A stretch of DNA of 5,169 nucleotides. Origin: an uncultured Ruminococcus sp. (GTDB lineage: Bacteria; Bacillota; Clostridia; Oscillospirales; Ruminococcaceae). Each line of letters begins with the position of its first letter. Within the stretch, counting starts at the first letter, position 1. This document shows, piece by piece, positions 1-5,169 of this stretch. Location of the stretch: positions 1 through 5,169 of the forward strand of contig CAMWXM010000214.1 of the NCBI GenBank assembly GCA_947178195.1. The letters are read 5' to 3'. The notes beneath the pieces were generated by a model, which saw only the letters and a program-made list of their open reading frames with translations, made no database searches and was not told where the DNA came from. The position numbers were made by a program, and so were the translations under genes.

Positions 1-211
1 TTATCCGCTTGATCATATTTTTATTCCAATGCTCTGACTCCTCGCTGTACCTGATTCTTTCAGATTCCATCAGCTTTGCGATTTGCAGTAAGCTGTTACC
101 GTTCAGATATTCTTCAAAGATTCTGATAACAGCTTTTGACTCTGTAAAATCCACTGTGATTACGCCGTTTCTCATACAATATCCAAACGGTATAACTCTG
201 TTTTTCGCCAT
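1..211 (-). CDS. Small stand-alone recombinase-domain protein, 3' end beyond the window
   Basis: The gene reads leftward from an ATG at 211-209 and is still open at the window edge, giving 70 visible residues. They start MAKNRVIPFGYCMRNG and include a VDFTESKAVIRIFEEYLNG stretch, an LLQIAKLM helix and HWNKNMIKRI near position 70. This is the order seen in the 'Recombinase' DNA-binding domain of large serine recombinases: PFGY, E..AV..IF..Y..G.S...IA..L, then W....V.RIL. The start is supported by GAGGTG at 222-217, 7 nt upstream. The N-terminal resolvase domain with the catalytic serine is absent, so the protein cannot cut DNA alone. Small proteins of this sort sit beside full-length serine recombinases in clostridial integrative elements, and the recombinase remnant just upstream fits that. 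A role as an accessory DNA-binding factor is inference. The ORF itself shows no sign of decay in the visible part. Confidence 0.72.
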   Translation of the reverse strand, partial: MAKNRVIPFGYCMRNGVITVDFTESKAVIRIFEEYLNGNSLLQIAKLMESERIRYSEESEHWNKNMIKRI

Positions 212-248
212 AATTTCACCTCTTTTCAACGTACAAGGATACCACATT

Positions 249-277
249 TTTATGTGAAAATCCAGTATCAGAATCAA
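249..277 (-). promoter_or_regulatory. Weak candidate promoter for the small recombinase-domain gene
   Basis: On the minus strand TTGATT (277-272) and CATAAA (254-249) are 17 nt apart, each matching four of six consensus positions. The pair lies between the terminator at 317-279 and the ribosome binding site at 222-217, where an independent promoter would be expected. The -10 box overlaps a small inverted repeat (CACAT/ATGTG, 243-256). The match is modest and could be chance in AT-rich DNA. Confidence 0.25.
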
Positions 278-278
278 C

Positions 279-317
279 AAAAATATGCTCCGAAATTTTA
301 CTTGTCCGGAGCATATT
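279..317 (-). terminator. Intrinsic terminator after the recombinase remnant
   Basis: A perfect 11-bp stem (282-292 with 307-317, core ATATGCTCCG/CGGAGCATAT) encloses a 14-nt loop. On the minus strand it is followed by a run of five T (283-279, overlapping the last stem bases), then G and TT. It starts 3 nt past the stop codon of the recombinase remnant (323-321). That is the normal position for the rho-independent terminator of that gene, and it separates it from the small recombinase-domain gene downstream. Confidence 0.85.
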
Positions 318-320
318 GTG

Positions 321-722
321 TTATATTTTTTCTTTAAATTTAAGACCGCCTATCACATAAAATTCCAATTCATTTTGATTTATAACTACAATCTTCTCAA
401 TCAGAAATTCAAACGCTGATTCATCAAATTCTGTTATAGGATTTTCTTGCTTTTCAAAGTAATCTATAAGCATATCTATCTGATCAAGAGTTTCATCCTC
501 ATCGTCAAGATGCGTGATTTTCTTCAGCTCCGACTGCAGCTTATTCACTTTTGAATTAAGCTATGCAGTCTGCTCAAGGTACTTTGCATTGTCAAGAAAT
601 CCTTTAGTTTTCAGCCTTGCAAGCACATGAGTCTGCTCCTTTAATTTTACAATTTCTTTGTGTATTTCCATTACATTAGAATACTTGGCTGTAATACACA
701 GCCATTTTATTGTCAAAAGCAT
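321..722 (-). pseudogene. Large serine recombinase remnant, C-terminal part with in-frame stop
   Basis: One minus-strand frame from ATG 722-720 to TAA 323-321 reads through a single TAG at 563-561. Before the stop are 53 codons including KLKEQTHVLARLKTKGFLDN and YLEQTA. After it the frame resumes at once with LNSKVNKLQSELKKI, then DDEDETLDQIDMLIDYFEK, and ends FLIEKIVVINQNELEFYVIG plus GLKFKEKI. This matches the coiled-coil and C-terminal tail of large serine recombinases of integrative elements. The stop falls at residue 54, where relatives as I remember them have Glu, so a single-base change (GAG or CAG to TAG) is enough. The N-terminal resolvase domain and most of the recombinase domain are missing. 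The first ~17 residues (MLLTIKWLCITAKYSNV) are not clearly recombinase, so the deletion junction probably lies at about 670-722. The upstream AAAGG at 733-729 is a good ribosome binding site, so the 53-residue piece could still be translated; GTG 548 could restart the tail (75 codons). Loss of function is nearly certain. Confidence 0.85.
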
Positions 723-755
723 GATTGTCCTTTCCTATGAATAGGTTAAGGACAC

Positions 756-786
756 AAAAAAAGTCTGCATACTATGTACACAGACT
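756..786 (-). terminator. Intrinsic terminator of the leader (attenuator hairpin)
   Basis: Read leftward, AGTCTG (786-781) pairs with CAGACT (767-762). TAC (779-777) can pair with GTA (772-770) inside the loop, and T follows at 762-756 (seven in a row, the first pairing in the stem). The hairpin starts only 4 nt after the stop codon of the upstream ORF at 862-791 and lies 34 nt upstream of the next start codon (722). This is where a transcription attenuator should be, not a gene-end terminator. The plus strand has no T-run after the hairpin, so it acts only leftward. Confidence 0.75.
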
Positions 787-834
787 CTGCTTACCTGAAA
801 AATAGGCGCACTAACGTTAGGGTACTAAATATGC
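767..834 (-). promoter_or_regulatory. Predicted antiterminator competing with the leader terminator
   Basis: On the minus-strand transcript GCATATTTAGTAC (834-822) can pair with GTACATAGTATGC (779-767). This gives ten Watson-Crick pairs, one G-U pair and two central mismatches over 13 positions. The 3' arm takes the inner loop of the terminator at 786-756 and the first base of its closing arm, and would physically prevent that hairpin. The 5' arm is codons 10-14 of the upstream ORF, so a ribosome moving through would mask it and allow termination. A ribosome held at the first few codons would leave it free. The pairing is seen in the sequence; the regulatory reading is inference. Confidence 0.55.
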
Positions 835-862
835 TATTCTGCACATTATGCAAAACGACCAT
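791..862 (-). CDS. 23-residue leader peptide (upstream ORF of an attenuator)
   Basis: ATG at 862-860 opens a 23-codon frame ending in TAA at 793-791, reading MVVLHNVQNSIFSTLTLVRL then FFR. A GAGG sequence at 874-871 sits 8 nt upstream, a proper ribosome binding site for such a short frame. The stop codon lies 4 nt before the intrinsic terminator at 786-756, and codons 10-14 form one arm of a competing structure. A short translated leader, then a terminator, then a second ribosome binding site and ATG (722) is the plan of the ribosome-mediated attenuators of inducible resistance genes (tet, erm, ABC-F, cat). I do not recognise the peptide sequence as a named leader. The gene it once served appears to be gone; only a recombinase remnant follows. 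It is probably a regulatory peptide without its own function. Confidence 0.55.
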   Translation of the reverse strand: MVVLHNVQNSIFSTLTLVRLFFR

Positions 863-917
863 ATTTGTATCCTCAGCCCCTAATGCATATCAGGCGAGTT
901 TATTATTTTCCTATATT

Positions 918-950
918 ATTATATAAAATTTTGAAGTTAAAAAGTGTCGA
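918..950 (-). promoter_or_regulatory. Possible promoter for the leader transcript
   Basis: The minus strand carries TCGACA at 950-945 (five of six matches to the -35 box) and a perfect TATAAT at 923-918, but 21 nt separate them, longer than ideal. TATATA at 925-920 gives 19 nt and TTTTAT at 928-923 gives 16 nt. The position, just downstream of the hairpin at 956-1007 and about 55 nt upstream of the leader ATG, is where a leader promoter should lie. The exact -10 cannot be decided from the sequence. Confidence 0.35.
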
Positions 951-955
951 AAAGC

Positions 956-1007
956 AAAAAAGCCGTCAACAAGGCAGAGTTCTTGTGGAATCTGCCTTGT
1001 TGACGGT
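956..1007. terminator. Strong long-stem terminator between element and cbi operon
   Basis: GCCGTCAACAAGGCAGA (962-978) is complementary to 991-1007, with 16 Watson-Crick pairs and one closing G-U around a 12-nt loop. On the minus strand six T (961-956) follow the stem directly. On the plus strand the tail is TCTTTCATTTTAAT, weaker but possibly enough. It therefore ends leftward transcription well and may also stop rightward reads, insulating the cbi promoter from the element. No gene in the window runs into it on either strand, so the gene it once closed is outside or lost. The length of the stem is also compatible with a mobile-element end, which cannot be decided here. Confidence 0.8.
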
Positions 1008-1010
1008 CTT

Positions 1011-1116
1011 TCATTTTAATCGACGATTGTCAATAGTTTTGGATAAACCAATCGGTATTCTATTATGTTAACCTTTTGTCAGGCATACAGCTTTTATGCG
1101 GTGATAATAGAAGGCA
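1011..1116. other. Intergenic stretch with no recognised feature
   Basis: Between the long hairpin and the cbiD promoter I see no gene, no B12-box-like conserved motif and no T-tract terminator. The only structure is a 5-bp inverted repeat (GCATA 1083-1087, TATGC 1095-1099), too short to name. It would be the place for an operator acting on the promoter at 1117, but no convincing palindrome is present. Confidence 0.5.
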
Positions 1117-1145
1117 TTGACATATTCTCCGATTATATTTATAAT
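1117..1145 (+). promoter_or_regulatory. Consensus sigma-A promoter of the cbi operon
   Basis: TTGACA (1117-1122) and TATAAT (1140-1145) both match consensus at every position and are separated by exactly 17 nt. Transcription should start near 1152, giving a leader of roughly 20-25 nt with GAGG at 1164-1167, 7 nt before the cbiD ATG. Such a strong promoter with a minimal leader suggests high basal expression with no transcript-level riboswitch control. Confidence 0.85.
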
Positions 1146-1174
1146 ATAAGTATCGAAACAAACGAGGTATAGAT

Positions 1175-2305
1175 ATGAAGGATAGATATATTTACAAAGG
1201 AACCCAAAAGCTGAGATGTGGTTATACCACAGGTTCATGTGCAGCAGGGGCAGCAAAATGTGCTGCCGAGATGCTTCTGAGTGGAATTATTATAAGAAGT
1301 ACAAATATTATTACGCCTTCGGGAACGCCCTTAAGACTTGATATCAGCCAACAGAATATATCTATAAATAAAGCCTCCTGTGCTGTCGTAAAGGACAGCG
1401 GCGATGATCCGGATATAACAAACGGCATTGAAATTTTTGCTGAGGTATGCAAGATAGAAAAAGGAATAAAAATTCTTGGCGGCGAAGGCATAGGTACAGT
1501 TACTAAACCTGGACTCGATCAGCCTGTCGGTGAGGCGGCAATCAATTCCGTTCCGAGGAAAATGATAGCGGATGCTGTAAATGAAATTGCTGAAATTTAT
1601 GAATACAGCGGCGGTTTCAGGATTGTTATATCAGCGCCAATGGGAACGGAAATCGCCAAAAAAACCTTTAATCCACGAATGGGAATAGTAGGCGGAATAT
1701 CGATCATCGGTACTACCGGGATCGTTGAGCCTATGAGCAATTCTGCGATCATTGAAACTATCCGCACCGAAGCCAATATGCGTAAATCAGAGGGATACAG
1801 GAATATTATATATAATGTTGGCAATTACAGTGAGGAATTTATAAAGCTGAAAGCAGGAAATCTGTCGGAGCGTACTGTTACGTGTAGTAATTTTATCGGC
1901 GATGCTATTGATATCGGCGTATCACTTGAATTTAAAGGCATCCTTATCATAGGACATATCGGGAAACTTATAAAACTTGGCTGCGGCATAATGAACACCC
2001 ATTCTTCCTATGCCGATGGACGAATGGAAACTCTGATCTCATGCAGTTCGCTTGCAGGAGTAAACAACAATATTTTGTCACAGATCGTGGAATGTGTAAC
2101 TACTGATGCAGCCCTGGATATTCTTTATCAGCATAGTGTGGCGGAGCAGACTCTTTCAATACTTGCTAAGCGAGCTGAACACTATCTGCGTGCGAGAGTA
2201 AGAGGTGAGGCGGAAATCGGTGCAGTTATGTTTTCAAATAAACATGACCTCATTTTAAAAACGCAGGTTGCTGATCGTCTTATAAAACAAATATCGGAGG
2301 AATGA
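1175..2305 (+). CDS. cbiD: Cobalt-precorrin-5B (C1)-methyltransferase CbiD
   Basis: CbiD uses S-adenosylmethionine to methylate C-1 of cobalt-precorrin-5B, yielding cobalt-precorrin-6A in the cytoplasmic oxygen-independent route to vitamin B12. The 376-residue length is typical. Family signatures are intact: RCGYTTGSCAAGA (14-26), VKDSGDDPDITNG (72-84), GGEGIGTVTKPGL (102-114), and the region from NPRMG to GIVEPMS (166-188). CbiD is not related to the canonical tetrapyrrole methylases such as CbiF and CbiH. The ATG at 1175 is chosen because GAGG lies 7 nt upstream at 1164-1167 and the consensus promoter fixes the transcript just ahead. It is the first gene of the operon; its TGA (2303-2305) precedes the cbiF start by one base. 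No frame damage is seen. The reaction assignment comes from family knowledge. Confidence 0.97.
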   Translation: MKDRYIYKGTQKLRCGYTTGSCAAGAAKCAAEMLLSGIIIRSTNIITPSGTPLRLDISQQNISINKASCAVVKDSGDDPDITNGIEIFAEVCKIEKGIKILGGEGIGTVTKPGLDQPVGEAAINSVPRKMIADAVNEIAEIYEYSGGFRIVISAPMGTEIAKKTFNPRMGIVGGISIIGTTGIVEPMSNSAIIETIRTEANMRKSEGYRNIIYNVGNYSEEFIKLKAGNLSERTVTCSNFIGDAIDIGVSLEFKGILIIGHIGKLIKLGCGIMNTHSSYADGRMETLISCSSLAGVNNNILSQIVECVTTDAALDILYQHSVAEQTLSILAKRAEHYLRARVRGEAEIGAVMFSNKHDLILKTQVADRLIKQISEE

Positions 2306-2306
2306 A

Positions 2307-3065
2307 ATGGTACACTTTGTAGGTGCAGGCTGCGGTGCAGCAGATTTAATAACAGTAAGAGGGAAAAAACTGCTTGAAAACGCCGATGTGATAATTTATG
2401 CCGGTTCGCTTGTGAATCCGGAACTTCTGAATTATTCAGATCCGGAATGTGAAATACATAACAGTGCAAAAATGACTCTTGATGAGGTCATTTCGATAAT
2501 AAAAGCAGCAGAAAAAAGTGGCAAAAACACTGTAAGACTACACACCGGAGATCCGAGTATTTTCGGAGCAATGCGTGAGCAGATGGATCGTCTGAATGAG
2601 CTTGGAATTTCATACGACATATGTCCGGGAGTGAGCTCATTCTGCGGAGCTGCCGCCGCACTGAAAGCCGAATATACTTTACCGGAAGTATCTCAGACTG
2701 TGATACTTACACGAATGGCAGGGCGTACTCCTGTGCCGGAAAGCGAAAGCATAGAAGGTCTTGCAGCACATCGTAGCACGATGGTAATTTTTTTAAGCAC
2801 AGGTCTGCTCAATGAGCTTTCGGAAAAACTGATAAAAGGCGGATATCCTCCGGAAACTCCGGCGGCTATCGTGTACAAGGCAAGCTGGGATGATGAGAAA
2901 ATATGTCGGTGTACTGTCTCTGATCTGGCGGAAACTGCGGAAAAAAACGGCATCAGAAAGACAGCGTTGATTACTGTTGGCAATTTTCTCGGTGATCTCT
3001 ATTCCCTTTCAAAGCTGTATGATCCATTGTTTGAAACGGAATTCCGGAAGGTGAAAAGCAAATGA
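2307..3065 (+). CDS. cbiF: Cobalt-precorrin-4 (C11)-methyltransferase CbiF (CobM)
   Basis: CbiF methylates C-11 of cobalt-precorrin-4 with S-adenosylmethionine to give cobalt-precorrin-5A. The 252-residue protein has the two-domain tetrapyrrole methylase fold. Visible are the N-terminal VGAGCGAADLITVRG loop (5-19), GDPSIFG (81-87, the SAM-site GDP motif), CPGVSSF (106-112), and TRMAGRTPVPE with the following LAAH (135-155). The last is diagnostic for CbiF/CobM over other methylases of the pathway. GGAGG at 2296-2300, inside the end of cbiD, lies 6 nt before the ATG. The stop overlaps the cbiG start (ATGA, 3062-3065), so the two are likely translationally coupled. The cobalt-containing substrate, as opposed to the aerobic CobM substrate, is inferred from the neighbouring cbiD and cbiG. 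Confidence 0.96.
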   Translation: MVHFVGAGCGAADLITVRGKKLLENADVIIYAGSLVNPELLNYSDPECEIHNSAKMTLDEVISIIKAAEKSGKNTVRLHTGDPSIFGAMREQMDRLNELGISYDICPGVSSFCGAAAALKAEYTLPEVSQTVILTRMAGRTPVPESESIEGLAAHRSTMVIFLSTGLLNELSEKLIKGGYPPETPAAIVYKASWDDEKICRCTVSDLAETAEKNGIRKTALITVGNFLGDLYSLSKLYDPLFETEFRKVKSK

Positions 3066-4096
3066 ATATATCAGTAATCTCACTCACAGAAAACGGACGG
3101 CTGATCTCACGGAAAATAGCAGAAAAATTGGATGTACACAAAATTCATCGTTACTGTTTTCATAAGCATACAGATAAAGAATCCGATAATTTCAGTAACC
3201 TTTCAGAGCTTGCAGAGAGACTTTTTGTAGATTCGGATGCTATTGTTTTTGTATGCGCCTGTGGGATAGCTGTGAGGACGGCTGCGCCCTATGTCCGTTC
3301 AAAATTAAGCGATGCGGCGGTTATTGTGATAGACGACTGCGGAAAATTCGTTATCCCTGTTTTGTCAGGACATATAGGCGGCGCAAATGCATTGGCAAGA
3401 CAGTTTGCAGATATTCTTGATGCTCAGGCGGTTATCACTACTGCTACCGACATAGGAGGAAGGTTTTCTCCCGATAGCTTTGCGGCTGCCAATAATCTGA
3501 TTATTTCCGACTATAACATGGCTAAACAGATAGCCGCCGCTGTTCTTGACGGTGAAAAAATTGGTCTTGTCAGCAAATACGAATGCCTTAATATCCCATG
3601 TGATATTATCCACGATACAGCTCAGAAATACGGTATATATATTGGGCAGAAGAATATCGTCAAGCCTTTTCCTATGACCCTTTGTCTTGTTCCGAAAAAT
3701 ATTATTATAGGTATCGGCTGCAAAAAAGGCGCTTGTATGAACACGATTGAAAAAACGGTTATGACGGCTCTTGAAAATGCAGATATTCAGTTCAATCGGG
3801 TATGCGGCGCTGCGTCGGTCAATCTGAAATCCAGTGAGGCAGGATTGCTTGGATTTTGTAAAAAGTACGGTATAACTCCTGATTTTTATATGGCAGATGA
3901 GCTTATGGAAGTTGATGGTGATTTTTCAGCTTCGGATTTTGTCAGAAAAGTAACGGGTGCTGACAATATCTGCGAAAGAAGCGCAGTGAGAGCAAGCGGC
4001 GGAAATATTGTAATGTCTAAATATGCAGATAACGGGGTTACTGTTGCCGCTGCTGAAATACCTGTAACGATTGATTTTGAAAGGAAGATGTTATGA
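3062..4096 (+). CDS. cbiG: Cobalt-precorrin-5A hydrolase CbiG
   Basis: CbiG opens the delta-lactone ring of cobalt-precorrin-5A and releases the C-20-derived two-carbon unit as acetaldehyde, giving cobalt-precorrin-5B. This step is specific to the anaerobic pathway. The 344 residues carry both CbiG domains. The N-terminal part has VFVCACGIAVRTAAPYV (62-78), DDCGKFVIPVLSGHIGGAN (91-109) and a following ITTATD (125-130). The C-terminal domain has IIIGIGCKKGAC (214-225), in the place of the family's GCRRGT, then ASVNLKSSEAGL (251-262) and TGADNICERSAV (298-309). The start overlaps the cbiF stop by 4 nt, with GGAAGGTG at 3046-3053 as ribosome binding site; the end overlaps cbiH by 4 nt. The length is normal and there is no fusion to CbiH, although such fusions occur in other bacteria. 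Confidence 0.96.
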   Translation: MNISVISLTENGRLISRKIAEKLDVHKIHRYCFHKHTDKESDNFSNLSELAERLFVDSDAIVFVCACGIAVRTAAPYVRSKLSDAAVIVIDDCGKFVIPVLSGHIGGANALARQFADILDAQAVITTATDIGGRFSPDSFAAANNLIISDYNMAKQIAAAVLDGEKIGLVSKYECLNIPCDIIHDTAQKYGIYIGQKNIVKPFPMTLCLVPKNIIIGIGCKKGACMNTIEKTVMTALENADIQFNRVCGAASVNLKSSEAGLLGFCKKYGITPDFYMADELMEVDGDFSASDFVRKVTGADNICERSAVRASGGNIVMSKYADNGVTVAAAEIPVTIDFERKML

Positions 4097-4818
4097 AGCT
4101 TTATGTAGTCGGATTTGGCGCCGGAAACCGTGAGGGAATGACCATTGCCGCACATGAGGCGATACTTCGTAGTGAGCTGATTGTCGGGTACACAAAATAC
4201 ATTGAAATCGTCAGTAAAATTTATCCTGATAAAAAATATGCGTTTACAGGCATGAAACAGGAGCGTGAACGAGTTGAACTTGCACTTGAAGAAGCACAGC
4301 ACAAAATCGTTTCTATTGTTTGCAGCGGTGATTCACAGCTTTACGCAATGGCATCGCTTGCGATTGAGTTAAGCAAAAATTATCCTGATACGGATATAGA
4401 GATCGTTCCGGGAGTTACTGCGGCGTTCAGCGGCGGAGCTGTTCTTGGCTCTCCTATGACCCATGATTTTGTAGTCATAAGTCTTTCCGATCTGCTTACA
4501 CCAATGGAGAAAATCAGAAAGCGATTACGCTGTGCAGCAGAGGGAGATTTTGTTACGGTACTCTATAATCCCTCATCAAAAAAACGTGTGGACTATCTGA
4601 AAATAGCCTGTGATATTTTTCTCGAATACAGAAATTTGGATACGGTATGTGGTTATGTGAAAAATATCGGCAGAGAAGGTCAGGAAAGCAGGATTCTCAC
4701 CTTGGCTGAACTGCGTGAAACTGACGTAGATATGTTTACAACTGTTTTTATCGGTAATTCTGAAACGAGGATAATAGACGGAAAAATGGTTACTCCGAGA
4801 GGCTATCGCAATGTTTAA
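4093..4818 (+). CDS. cbiH: Cobalt-precorrin-3 (C17)-methyltransferase CbiH (CobJ)
   Basis: CbiH methylates C-17 of cobalt-precorrin-3 and contracts the macrocycle to the corrin ring, producing cobalt-precorrin-4. The 241-residue length matches the single-domain enzyme. Motifs are VGFGAGN (6-12), GYTKYIE (32-38), PGVTAA (106-111), GSPMTHDFVVISLSDLLTP (119-137), LYNPSS (157-162), TVFIGNS (217-223) and the terminal TPRGY (234-238). The MTHDF..ISLSD..TP block identifies CobJ/CbiH among tetrapyrrole methylases. The GDP loop reads SGDSQLYAM (78-86), where many relatives have SGDPG or SGDAG; I regard this as family variation. ATG 4093 overlaps the cbiG TGA, with AAGGAAG at 4081-4087 as ribosome binding site. 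The 3' end overlaps the next gene by 8 nt. Confidence 0.95.
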   Translation: MKLYVVGFGAGNREGMTIAAHEAILRSELIVGYTKYIEIVSKIYPDKKYAFTGMKQERERVELALEEAQHKIVSIVCSGDSQLYAMASLAIELSKNYPDTDIEIVPGVTAAFSGGAVLGSPMTHDFVVISLSDLLTPMEKIRKRLRCAAEGDFVTVLYNPSSKKRVDYLKIACDIFLEYRNLDTVCGYVKNIGREGQESRILTLAELRETDVDMFTTVFIGNSETRIIDGKMVTPRGYRNV

Positions 4819-5169
4819 GCTGTTGATATTCGGAGGTACTACAGAAGGAAGGCTGCTTGCAGAATATTGCAGGGAAAAAAATATAGACTGCGATGTTTCG
4901 GTTGCTACAGATTACGGAGCGTCATTGCTACCGGACGGAATGAATCGTTTCTGCGGCAGACTCGATACTTCTCAGATGACAGAGCTCATGGCAGAGAAGT
5001 CATATTCTGCTGTTGCGGATGCTACTCACCCTTATGCAGCCGATGCATCTGTAAATATAAGAAATGCCTGTGAAGCTGTAAATCTGCCATATTATCGGCT
5101 GCTACGAGATAAGTCGGAGTTGTGGGGAGAAACTGTTGAAAATATTGAAGAAATGATCTGTTTTCTGAA
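4811..5169 (+). CDS. cbiJ: Cobalt-precorrin-6A reductase CbiJ (CobK), 5' part only
   Basis: The frame opens at ATG 4811 inside the end of cbiH and runs off the window; 119 residues are visible, roughly half of a usual CbiJ/CobK. It begins MFKLLIFGGTTEGRLLAEYC, the nucleotide-binding GGT.EGR.LA motif of the family. It continues with VSVATDYGASLLP (29-41), GRLDTSQMTELM (49-60), and ADATHPYAADASVNIR (69-84), whose DATHPYA is the strongest family marker. YYRLLRD (94-100) also matches. The enzyme reduces cobalt-precorrin-6A to -6B with a nicotinamide cofactor. AGAGG at 4798-4802, 8 nt upstream, supports the start, which overlaps cbiH by 8 nt. It continues the operon and uses the product of CbiD. 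The rest of the protein cannot be judged. Confidence 0.94.
   Translation, partial: MFKLLIFGGTTEGRLLAEYCREKNIDCDVSVATDYGASLLPDGMNRFCGRLDTSQMTELMAEKSYSAVADATHPYAADASVNIRNACEAVNLPYYRLLRDKSELWGETVENIEEMICFL

Noticed and set aside
9..257. 82-codon plus-strand frame at the left edge
   Set aside because: It is antisense to the small recombinase-domain gene, which has a ribosome binding site and family motifs.
735..746. Palindrome CCTATTCATAGG next to the ribosome binding site at 733-729
   Set aside because: A two-nt loop is too tight for a stable RNA hairpin; it could be an operator, but nothing else supports that.
865..1071. 68-codon plus-strand frame between the element and cbiD
   Set aside because: It has no convincing ribosome binding site, its sequence resembles no family I know, and it runs through the whole long hairpin (962-1007), so it is a chance frame.
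1083..1099. Short inverted repeat GCATA/TATGC upstream of the cbi promoter
   Set aside because: Five base pairs with a 7-nt loop in AT-rich DNA are expected by chance; there is not enough to call an operator.
740..1174. Cobalamin riboswitch ahead of cbiD
   Set aside because: I looked for a B12-box (GCCACTG-like) and the usual multi-stem layout and saw neither; the promoter at 1117-1145 leaves no room.
1068..1256. 62-codon minus-strand frame over the cbiD promoter
   Set aside because: It covers the promoter and the start of cbiD, and has no family likeness.
4324..4350. Unusual SGDSQLYAM loop in CbiH suggesting altered function
   Set aside because: The remaining motifs are intact and this loop varies among CobJ/CbiH proteins, so a functional change is not supported.

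Overview
The window has two unrelated halves. Positions 1175-5169 hold five same-strand genes of the oxygen-independent (cobalt-early, 'anaerobic') cobalamin pathway: cbiD, cbiF (cobM), cbiG, cbiH (cobJ) and the first third of cbiJ (cobK). They are tightly packed: the first junction has a 1-nt gap and the next three overlap by 4, 4 and 8 nt. Together they encode five consecutive steps. CbiH ring-contracts cobalt-precorrin-3 to -4, CbiF takes it to -5A, CbiG opens the lactone to give -5B, CbiD methylates C-1 to give -6A, and CbiJ reduces that to -6B. A fully consensus sigma-A promoter (TTGACA, 17 nt, TATAAT) lies just upstream of cbiD and predicts a leader of only about 20 nt. There is no room for a cobalamin riboswitch and none is visible.

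Positions 1-1010 are AT-rich and look like the decayed edge of a mobile element, read on the minus strand. From right to left they contain a strong inverted-repeat terminator (956-1007) and a possible promoter. A 23-codon upstream ORF with a good Shine-Dalgarno sequence (862-791) follows, then an intrinsic terminator (786-756). The 5' arm of a competing antiterminator lies inside the upstream ORF. This is the layout of ribosome-mediated attenuators that control antibiotic-resistance genes. What now follows it is not a resistance gene but a remnant of a large serine recombinase. That remnant has lost its catalytic N-terminus and carries an in-frame TAG (722-321). It is followed by its own terminator (317-279) and by the start of a small stand-alone 'Recombinase'-domain protein (211 to beyond position 1).

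The organism is most likely an anaerobic, low-GC Firmicute of class Clostridia, perhaps a Ruminococcus-like gut bacterium. The reasons are the anaerobic cbi set, the AT-rich Gram-positive style signals (strong GGAGG-type ribosome binding sites, consensus promoter, U-tract terminators) and recombinases of a type I associate with integrative elements of that group. This placement is inference from protein style, not from a search.
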